9,113 bases of DNA from Geobacter sp. UBA6802 (GTDB lineage: Bacteria > Desulfobacterota > Desulfuromonadia > Geobacterales > Pseudopelobacteraceae): NCBI GenBank assembly GCA_002452325.1, contig DKFG01000117.1, positions 1-9,113 of the forward strand, written 5' to 3'. The notes beneath the pieces are model-generated. The model made no database searches. It saw only the letters and a program-made list of their open reading frames with translations, and was not told the DNA's origin. The position numbers and the translations under genes were made by a program. Shown one piece after another: positions 1 through 5,371 of this stretch. Positions within the stretch are counted from its first letter, which is position 1. Every line of letters begins with the position of its first letter.

Positions 1-135
1 CAATCTTCAGGGCAACAACCGGCTGGGTCATCTGTAGCTCCATTCGTAGAAATGGGGGGCATGGTAGCAGGTTTGACCTCAGAGTAATACGGTCTTGATT
101 GCCATACAAAACGTCTGTTGACTCTGTTTTATGTT
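1..135. other. Upstream flank with no confident gene
   Basis: No gene can be supported here. Two short frames run in from the left edge on the + strand and stop at 87 and 98; neither reads like a protein I recognise. On the - strand an ATG at 62-60 opens a frame reading MPPISTNGATDDPAGCCPED that leaves the window at its left edge. It could be the first 20 residues of a gene divergent from hipBA, but no well-placed ribosome binding site precedes it. There is no trace of a kdpC end, so whatever lies left of hipB is not visibly the usual kdpFABC operon. Confidence 0.35.
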
Positions 136-163
136 TTGACTACTATAGTATCCATTGGATACT
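118..163 (+). promoter_or_regulatory. Candidate hipBA promoter (two alternative -35/-10 pairs)
   Basis: Two sigma-70-like pairs are visible. The first is TTGACT (136-141), a 16-base spacer and GATACT (158-163), which would start transcription near 170. The second is TTGACT (118-123), a 20-base spacer and TATAGT (144-149), which would start near 156. The first has the better spacing, the second the better -10. A start near 170 excludes the upstream TTG155 and ATG167 codons and favours ATG197 for hipB. Both pairs are overlapped by the palindrome at 147-163, as expected for autorepression. This is read by eye; no transcription data exist. Confidence 0.45.
147..163. promoter_or_regulatory. Palindromic HipB-type operator
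   Basis: AGTATCC-ATT-GGATACT is a perfect 7-bp inverted repeat with a 3-base centre. It contains the half-sites TATCC (149-153) and GGATA (157-161). These are the same half-sites as the E. coli HipB operator (TATCC-N8-GGATA), but with 3 rather than 8 bases between them. The palindrome covers one candidate -10 and part of the other, so a bound HipB dimer, or HipB-HipA complex, would block transcription. The half-site match and the position directly before hipB support autoregulation. The short spacing is unusual and would require a different dimer geometry from the E. coli protein. Confidence 0.6.
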
Positions 164-167
164 TTAA

Positions 168-185
168 TGACTGTTATAGCAGTCA
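168..185. repeat. Small inverted repeat in the hipB leader
   Basis: TGACTG (168-173), six bases, then CAGTCA (180-185) form a perfect 6-bp inverted repeat just downstream of the operator. It lies between the candidate transcription start and ATG197, and its right edge adjoins the AAAAAGG ribosome binding site (185-191). It could be a second operator or a small RNA hairpin affecting translation of hipB. A chance occurrence at this length is also possible. Confidence 0.3.
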
Positions 186-196
186 AAAAGGCATGT

Positions 197-535
197 ATGC
201 AATCTGTAAAAAAGCGAACATATTCCCGCGTAACTCGCAACGCAACGGAGCTGTTGGGCAAACTTATCCGTTTGGGGCGTAAAGAACGCAAGATGACCGA
301 GAGTGAGTTGGCTGGCCGTGCCGGAATCTCCAGGGCTACGCTACAAAAGATCGAGCGCGGTGATCTTACGTGTGAGATCGGTCTGTTTTTAGAGGTTGCC
401 GTGCTTGTCGGGGTGAAGCTCTTTGACGCGGACAGCTCGCAGGCAGTCTCAATGCATATCGACCGCATTAACGACAAATTGGCCCTGTTACCCCAATCTG
501 TACGCAGGTCTGTAAAGGTTGATGATGACTTCTGA
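197..535 (+). CDS. hipB: HipB-like antitoxin, XRE-family DNA-binding protein
   Basis: This is the antitoxin and transcriptional repressor partner of the HipA kinase downstream. From ATG197 the protein is 112 residues. An XRE/Cro-type helix-turn-helix spans about residues 17-75, with the recognition segment MTESELAGRAGISRATLQKI near 33-52 and a conserved ERGD after it. The C-terminal 30 residues are a charged tail ending VDDDF. ATG197 was chosen because AAAAAGG (185-191) lies 5 bases upstream and the likely transcript starts near 170. The frame is open from TTG155, and ATG167 is an alternative start. It is somewhat longer than E. coli HipB (88 residues). Its end overlaps hipA by 11 bases, the usual HipBA coupling. 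It probably represses its own promoter through the palindrome at 147-163. The family is clear; the antitoxin role is inferred from the pairing with hipA. Confidence 0.88.
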   Translation: MQSVKKRTYSRVTRNATELLGKLIRLGRKERKMTESELAGRAGISRATLQKIERGDLTCEIGLFLEVAVLVGVKLFDADSSQAVSMHIDRINDKLALLPQSVRRSVKVDDDF

Positions 536-1814
536 TTATTCTGAAATATTTGTCTGGATTTGGCTTCCTGGTGAGACAGAGCCGGTGGTTGCCGGAAAGT
601 TGAGCGCACAGGGGCAGCAGTACCTTTTTTACTACGGAAAGAGCTACCTGGAGCGTGACAATGCTATTGCACTTTTTGATGCCGAGTTGCCGCTTCGTCA
701 AGGGCTTATCCCGCTGCTTCCCGGGCTGGTTATTCCCGGCTGTTTGCGAGATGCGGCTCCTGATGCCTGGGGACGCCGGGTGATTCTGAATAAAAAATTT
801 GGAAAAAAAGCCAGCGGTGTTGACCCTGCTGCCGTTGATGAACTTACCTATCTGATGGAGTCGGGCTCAGATCGGATTGGAGCGTTGGATTTCCAGCTTT
901 CGCCCACGCTGTATGAGCCCAGGTCTGCTTCCAATGCCTCCCTTGAAGAACTGGCTGAGGCTACGGAACGGGTTGAAAAGGGGATACCACTCACCGATGA
1001 ACTTGCCCAGGCGCTGCAGCATGGCACCTCCATCGGGGGAGCCCGGCCAAAAGCCATGATTCAGGGTGGCGGCAAGAAATTCGTTGCCAAATTTTCTTCC
1101 ACATCCGATCTCTATTCAGTTGTCAAGGCAGAGTACGTTGCCATGCGGCTGGCTGCTCTGGCTGGTCTGGATGTTGCGCCGGTATCGCTGCAGCGGGCCG
1201 CTTCCAAAGACGTGCTGATAGTGGAGCGTTTTGACCGGATTGCCACAACCCAAGGATGGCAGCGCAGGCTGCTTCTCTCTGCCCTGACCCTGCTGAAACT
1301 GGATGAAATGATGGCCCGTTATGCCAGTTATGAAGATCTGGCCGAGCTTGTGCGTGGCAGATTCAGAAAGGCACCTGAGACGCTTAAGGAACTTTTTTCA
1401 CGGATCGTTTTCAATATTCTGGTGAGTAATACCGACGACCATGCCCGCAACCATGCCGCATTCTGGGATGGGGAGATGTTTGACCTGACACCGGCATACG
1501 ACATCTGTCCGCAGCCGCGCCATGGCCGCACCGCATCCCAGGCTATGATCATCAGCGACAATGATCGTTCAAGCCGGATAGTCACTTGTGTCAAGGCTGC
1601 GCCGCATTTTCTGCTCTCAGAGAAAGAGGCCCTGCAGATTGTTGATCAGCAGATACACTGCATCACAGATAATTGGACTGCTGTCTGCGATGAGGCATTG
1701 TTAAGTGAGGTAGACCGGAATCTGCTGTGGGGTAATCAATTCTTGAACCCGTTTGTTTTTGAGGGGTTGGCCTTGGGAAAATCTTTTCGGCATAATCACA
1801 ATCAGCAACCATGA
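525..1814 (+). CDS. hipA: HipA-family serine/threonine kinase toxin
   Basis: A full-length HipA-type kinase of 429 residues from ATG525 (E. coli HipA has 440). AAAGG at 514-518 lies 6 bases before ATG525; ATG522 and TTG519 are alternative starts. Numbering from ATG525, an N-terminal HipA domain covers about 5-115. The phosphate-binding loop GTSIGGARPK is at 167-176, with Ser169 where E. coli HipA is autophosphorylated (Ser150). The ATP-binding lysine is probably K189 (FVAKF). The catalytic loop NTDDHARNH is at 302-310, with D304 as the likely catalytic Asp. The metal-binding Asp is D326 (LTPAYD). No key residue is missing, so the kinase should be active. E. coli HipA phosphorylates glutamyl-tRNA synthetase and causes persistence; the target here cannot be read from sequence. 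The loop is the GGARPK form rather than the E. coli SGAQEK form, so the target may differ. Its TGA stop overlaps the kdpD start. Confidence 0.93.
   Translation: MTSDYSEIFVWIWLPGETEPVVAGKLSAQGQQYLFYYGKSYLERDNAIALFDAELPLRQGLIPLLPGLVIPGCLRDAAPDAWGRRVILNKKFGKKASGVDPAAVDELTYLMESGSDRIGALDFQLSPTLYEPRSASNASLEELAEATERVEKGIPLTDELAQALQHGTSIGGARPKAMIQGGGKKFVAKFSSTSDLYSVVKAEYVAMRLAALAGLDVAPVSLQRAASKDVLIVERFDRIATTQGWQRRLLLSALTLLKLDEMMARYASYEDLAELVRGRFRKAPETLKELFSRIVFNILVSNTDDHARNHAAFWDGEMFDLTPAYDICPQPRHGRTASQAMIISDNDRSSRIVTCVKAAPHFLLSEKEALQIVDQQIHCITDNWTAVCDEALLSEVDRNLLWGNQFLNPFVFEGLALGKSFRHNHNQQP
1767..1796 (+). promoter_or_regulatory. Possible internal promoter for kdpD at the hipA 3' end
   Basis: TTGGCC (1767-1772), an 18-base spacer and CATAAT (1791-1796, five of six matches to the -10 consensus) lie inside the end of hipA. 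Transcription would begin near 1803, only about 8 bases before the kdpD ATG, giving an almost leaderless message. That would fit the lack of a recognisable Shine-Dalgarno before kdpD. The -35 match is weak, so this may be chance. Confidence 0.25.
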
Positions 1815-4492
1815 CCTCTAACCCCGACGACATACGCCCCACACCGGAAGCGATGCTGAAGTTGGCCCAGGCTGAAGAAGCCCAATCCGGGCTGGGCAGG
1901 CTGAAGATATTTCTGGGCTATGCCGCCGGGGTGGGCAAGACCTACGCCATGCTGGAGGCGGCACGTGGACGCAAGCAGGATGGCCGCGACGTGGTGGCTG
2001 GCTATGTGGAGTCCCACGGCCGCAGCGAGACAGACGCTTTGCTGGCGGGGCTGGAGCTGATCCCCCGGCGGGAGATGCCCTATGCCGGGGTGACGCTGCC
2101 GGAGATGGACCTGGATGCGCTGCTGGCCCGCAAGCCGCAGATCGCCCTGGTGGACGAACTGGCCCACAGCAACGTCCCCGGCAGCCGTCATGAGAAACGC
2201 TGGCAGGATGTGGAAGAGCTGCTGGCCGCCGGAATCGATGTCTACACCACGGTGAATATCCAGCATTTCGAGAGCTTGAACGATGTGGTGGCTCGGATCA
2301 CCGGCATTACGGTGCGGGAGACTGTGCCGGACCGGCTGCTGGACGCCGCCTTTGAGATCCGGTTGGTGGATATTCCGCCGGAGGATCTGCTGCAACGTTT
2401 GCAGGAAGGCAAGGTGTACCTGCCGGAACAGGCCGCACTGGCTACGGACAAGTTTTTCCGCCCCGGCAACCTGATGGCCCTGCGGGAACTTTCCCTGCGT
2501 CGCACCGCCGAGCGGGTGGACGACCAGATGCGGGCCTATATGGAAACCCAGGCCATCAGTGGCCCCTGGCCAACCACGGAACGGCTGCTGGTCTGTGTCA
2601 GCGGCAGCCCCTTCAGCGAACAGTTGATCCGGGCCACCCGCCGTCTGGCCGACGAGTTGAACGGCGTCTGGCATACCCTTTACATCGAGACACCAGCCAC
2701 CGGCAAGCAGGCGCGGGAGAACCGGGAACGGATCTGGAGAGATTTGCGCTTTGCTGAAAGCCTGGGCGCCCAGGTGGCCACGGTCAGCGCCGCGCTTGTG
2801 GCGGACGGGGTGGTGGAGTTTGCCGTAAAACACAACATCACCAAGATCGTTGTTGGCAAACCGAGCCGTCCCCGCTGGCGGGATCTGCTGCACCAGCCGC
2901 TGGTGGATCAGATTATCCGCAAAAGCGGTTCCATTGATGTGGTGGTGGTCAGCTTTACACCGGATGAGACGTCCAGGCCGGGCCAGGCCGCAAAAACGGT
3001 GCATACCCCCTTGGCACTGGGCACCTACGGGGCAAGTGTCCTGCTGGTTATCGCCGCCTCGCTGGTCTGCCTGCTGTTGAAGCCGCTCCTGGAACCGACC
3101 AACATGGCGATGATCTACCTTTTGGCCGTGGTGCTGGCCGCCGTGCGCCTGGGCCGGAAACCGGCCATCCTGACCGCCTTCATGGGGGTGCTGGCCTTTG
3201 ACTTCTTCTTTGTGCCACCATACCTCACCTTTGCCGTTGCCGATACCCAGTACCTGATCACCTTTGCCGCCCTGTTCATCGTTGGTGTGGTGATCAGTAG
3301 CCTGGTGGCACGGGCGAGGGAGCGGGCGGATATGATCCGTGTCCGCGAGGCGCAGACCGCCAGTCTCTATTACTTGAGCCGCGATCTGGCCGCTGCCGCC
3401 GATATTCCGGCAATCATGGCGGCAGTGATCGCTAACGTGGAGGAGGCATTGAGCGCCCAGGCAATTATCCTGCTTGCCGAAGGGGAACGGCTTGAGGTGA
3501 TGGCGGCAAGTGACGGCCTGGAGCTGGACAGCAAAGAACAGGCGGTGGCGGACTGGGTCTTCCGCAACCGGCAGCAGGCCGGCCAGGGCGCCGAAACCCT
3601 GATCTTGGCCAGGCTTTTATATCTGCCGCTACAGACGCCAGGCATTGTCCTGGGGGTGCTGGGGGTCAGGATGCGCCACGAACCTGATTATTCTTCCCCG
3701 GAGAACAGGCGTCTGCTGGATGCATTCAGTACCCAGGCAGCCATGGCCATTGAGCGGGTCCGTTTCGCGCATCAGGCGGAACAGGCCCAGATACTGCAAG
3801 CACGGGAGAATCTGGAACGGGCGTTGCTCAATTCCATCTCCCATGATCTGCGCAGTCCGCTGGTTTCCATAACCGGTGTGCTTTCCAGCCTGAAGGATGA
3901 AGGGGAGTTGTTGGACGGGAAGGCTCGTGATGCGTTGCTGGACACCGCCTGCGGCGAGGCCGAGCGCCTGAACCGCTTCGTGGCTAATCTGCTGGACATG
4001 ACCCGCATCGAGGCTGGCGCCATCAGGCTGAATCGCGCGGAGTGTGATATCCAGGATCTGGTGGGCTGCGCCATGGCAGCGGTCAGGCAGCGCGCCGGAA
4101 GCCGGGCGGTGCGGGTCAGCCTGCCTGACGACCTGCCGCCGGTGGCGTTGGATATGGTGCTGATGATCCAGGTGCTGGTGAATCTGCTGGATAACGCCTT
4201 CAAATACGCACCGACGGAAAGCGATGTTGAGGTCAGCGCCCACCGGGAGGTGAGGCAGGTGGCCCTGACCGTTGCCGACCGTGGTCCCGGCGTGCCGGAG
4301 CAGGATCTGCAACGGGTGTTCGATAAATTTTATCGTATCCCGGTCCCGGAAGGGGTCGGAGGCACCGGCCTGGGACTTTCCATCTGCAAGGGGATCGTCG
4401 AGGCCCATGGCGGCACCATCAGGGCGGAAAACCGCGACGGCGGCGGTCTGGCGGTGACCATACGCCTGTCATTGGCCGATGCAAGGGAATAG
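1811..4492 (+). CDS. kdpD: KdpD, membrane sensor histidine kinase for potassium
   Basis: Full-length KdpD of 893 residues (E. coli 894), the inner-membrane sensor that phosphorylates KdpE under K+ limitation or osmotic stress. The N-terminal KdpD domain (about 28-240) has Walker A GYAAGVGKT (36-44) and Walker B IALVDE (111-116). A universal-stress-protein-like domain follows at about 257-382. Four membrane segments lie near 403-424, 430-446, 452-470 and 481-500. A GAF-like region covers about 515-655. The kinase core has the H box SISHDLRSP with His678, N box NLLDNAFKYAP (N795), G1 DRGPGVP (823-829), F box near 837-841 and G2 GGTGLGLS (850-857). All catalytic motifs are intact. The ATG overlaps the hipA TGA and no Shine-Dalgarno is visible, suggesting translational coupling to hipA or a leaderless transcript. 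No kdpFABC genes lie beside it. A sampled stretch is about 67% GC, far above hipBA. Confidence 0.97.
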   Translation: MTSNPDDIRPTPEAMLKLAQAEEAQSGLGRLKIFLGYAAGVGKTYAMLEAARGRKQDGRDVVAGYVESHGRSETDALLAGLELIPRREMPYAGVTLPEMDLDALLARKPQIALVDELAHSNVPGSRHEKRWQDVEELLAAGIDVYTTVNIQHFESLNDVVARITGITVRETVPDRLLDAAFEIRLVDIPPEDLLQRLQEGKVYLPEQAALATDKFFRPGNLMALRELSLRRTAERVDDQMRAYMETQAISGPWPTTERLLVCVSGSPFSEQLIRATRRLADELNGVWHTLYIETPATGKQARENRERIWRDLRFAESLGAQVATVSAALVADGVVEFAVKHNITKIVVGKPSRPRWRDLLHQPLVDQIIRKSGSIDVVVVSFTPDETSRPGQAAKTVHTPLALGTYGASVLLVIAASLVCLLLKPLLEPTNMAMIYLLAVVLAAVRLGRKPAILTAFMGVLAFDFFFVPPYLTFAVADTQYLITFAALFIVGVVISSLVARARERADMIRVREAQTASLYYLSRDLAAAADIPAIMAAVIANVEEALSAQAIILLAEGERLEVMAASDGLELDSKEQAVADWVFRNRQQAGQGAETLILARLLYLPLQTPGIVLGVLGVRMRHEPDYSSPENRRLLDAFSTQAAMAIERVRFAHQAEQAQILQARENLERALLNSISHDLRSPLVSITGVLSSLKDEGELLDGKARDALLDTACGEAERLNRFVANLLDMTRIEAGAIRLNRAECDIQDLVGCAMAAVRQRAGSRAVRVSLPDDLPPVALDMVLMIQVLVNLLDNAFKYAPTESDVEVSAHREVRQVALTVADRGPGVPEQDLQRVFDKFYRIPVPEGVGGTGLGLSICKGIVEAHGGTIRAENRDGGGLAVTIRLSLADARE

Positions 4493-4513
4493 ACCTTACA
4501 GTCAGGAGTTTAC

Positions 4514-5212
4514 ATGTCAGCCGAACATAGCAGCGACCATAAGCCCCGTATTCTGGTTATCGACGACGAACCTGCCATCCGGCGTTTTCTGCATACCGTG
4601 CTGTCCGGTGGAGAGTTTACGTTGTACGAGGCGGAAAACGGCCATGCCGGGTTGTCAGCAACCGCTGCGGTGCGACCGGAGATCATCCTGATGGACCTGG
4701 GCCTGCCGGACCTGGACGGCGTGGAGGTAATCCGGCGGATTCGCGAATGGTCGCCGGTGCCGATCATCGTGCTGTCGGTGCGGGAACGGGAAACGGACAA
4801 GATCGCGGCCCTTGACGCGGGTGCCGATGACTACCTGACCAAGCCGTTCGGCGTGGGCGAGTTGCTGGCCCGCATCAGGGCGCACCTGCGGCGCTCGCAG
4901 CAGGAGACGCCGGAGCCGGTTTTCCGGCTTGACGACCTGGAGATGAATCTGGAGCTGCGCCGGGTTACTGTGCAGGATCGGGAGGTGCAACTGACTCCAA
5001 CGGAGTACGACCTGCTCAAGCTCCTGGTCAGCCATGCCGGCAAGGTGTTGACCCACCGCCATATCCTGAATCGTATCTGGGGACCGGCCTACCTGGAACA
5101 GCCCCATGTGTTGCGGGTCAACATCAGCAACCTGCGCCGCAAGATCGAAACCGACCCGGCTCAGCCGCGGCATATCATGACCGAGCCGGGGGTCGGTTAC
5201 CGCCTGGTCTGA
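4514..5212 (+). CDS. kdpE: KdpE, OmpR-family response regulator
   Basis: The 232-residue partner of KdpD, a cytoplasmic DNA-binding regulator. The receiver domain (about 11-125) has the acidic pocket D17/D18, phospho-acceptor D61 (LMDLGLPD), switch residue S88 (VLSVR) and K110 (TKPF). The winged-helix output domain (about 135-232) has the OmpR-family TPTEYDLLKLL segment and ends with the conserved GVGYRLV. AGGAG (4504-4508) is 5 bases before ATG4514, and the start lies 21 bases after the kdpD stop, so the two are co-transcribed. In E. coli, KdpE~P activates kdpFABC. Here the nearest downstream promoter region belongs to trkH and contains a tandem 11-bp repeat of the type OmpR-family dimers bind, so trkH is the likely local target. 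Family identity is certain; that target is inferred. Confidence 0.97.
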   Translation: MSAEHSSDHKPRILVIDDEPAIRRFLHTVLSGGEFTLYEAENGHAGLSATAAVRPEIILMDLGLPDLDGVEVIRRIREWSPVPIIVLSVRERETDKIAALDAGADDYLTKPFGVGELLARIRAHLRRSQQETPEPVFRLDDLEMNLELRRVTVQDREVQLTPTEYDLLKLLVSHAGKVLTHRHILNRIWGPAYLEQPHVLRVNISNLRRKIETDPAQPRHIMTEPGVGYRLV

Positions 5213-5224
5213 TGCTGTTCATCG

Positions 5225-5246
5225 TTTCTTGATACTTTCTTGATAC
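5225..5246 (+). promoter_or_regulatory. Tandem 11-bp repeat, candidate KdpE binding box
   Basis: TTTCTTGATAC occurs twice head to tail (5225-5235 and 5236-5246) with no mismatch and no gap. An 11-bp period places both copies on one face of the helix, the arrangement bound by tandem dimers of OmpR/PhoB-family regulators. Read as 6-bp half-sites spaced by 5 bases (TTTCTT-GATAC-TTTCTT), it has the same architecture as the E. coli KdpE site, which also has T-rich 6-bp direct repeats with 5-bp spacing. It starts 13 bases after the kdpE stop and sits upstream of the candidate trkH promoter. Another OmpR-family regulator is an alternative. Confidence 0.6.
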
Positions 5247-5260
5247 AAACTACCCGCATA

Positions 5261-5293
5261 TTGACACCGCTTTAACCTGCCGGGACCTACAAT
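5261..5293 (+). promoter_or_regulatory. Candidate trkH promoter
   Basis: A consensus TTGACA (5261-5266) is followed after 21 bases by TACAAT (5288-5293, five of six matches). The spacer is longer than the usual 16-18, so basal activity should be poor and an activator would help. The tandem repeat at 5225-5246 is centred about 64 bases before the expected start near 5300, a normal place for an upstream activator. The start would precede the terminator hairpin at 5314-5341. Confidence 0.4.
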
Positions 5294-5313
5294 ACAACAA
5301 ATGGTTTTCAGGA

Positions 5314-5341
5314 GTCGTCGGTACTGACCGGCGGCTTTTTT
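5314..5341 (+). terminator. Rho-independent terminator or attenuator between kdpE and trkH
   Basis: GTCGTCGGT (5314-5322) pairs with ACCGGCGGC (5327-5335), giving nine pairs including two G-U around the loop ACTG. Six T residues follow immediately (5336-5341). This is a standard intrinsic terminator. It lies about 100 bases after kdpE and 30 before trkH. If the promoter at 5261-5293 is real, the hairpin is inside the trkH leader and could work as an attenuator. Otherwise it simply ends the hipBA-kdpDE message, in part or in full. Confidence 0.72.
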
Positions 5342-5371
5342 GTTGGGTTACATGTTGGAGGGAATGAATCC

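Noticed and set aside
79..609. 176-residue open frame on the - strand
   Set aside because: It overlaps hipB entirely along with its promoter and operator; hipB has a clear helix-turn-helix and a partner gene, whereas this frame has no recognisable domain.
1802..3004. 400-residue open frame on the - strand
   Set aside because: It lies wholly opposite kdpD, whose Walker and stress-protein domains are unmistakable. Long antisense frames are expected in GC-rich coding DNA, and the translation resembles no family I know.
3629..4408. 259-residue open frame on the - strand
   Set aside because: It is antisense to the KdpD kinase core with its H, N, G1 and G2 boxes. It has no recognisable domain and is best explained by codon bias of the real gene.
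5213..5371. Possible riboswitch (c-di-AMP ydaO type or GEMM type) before trkH
   Set aside because: K+ transporter genes often carry such elements, so I looked for them. The gap is only 159 bases and shows none of the conserved core bases I know for these classes; the only strong structure is the terminator hairpin.
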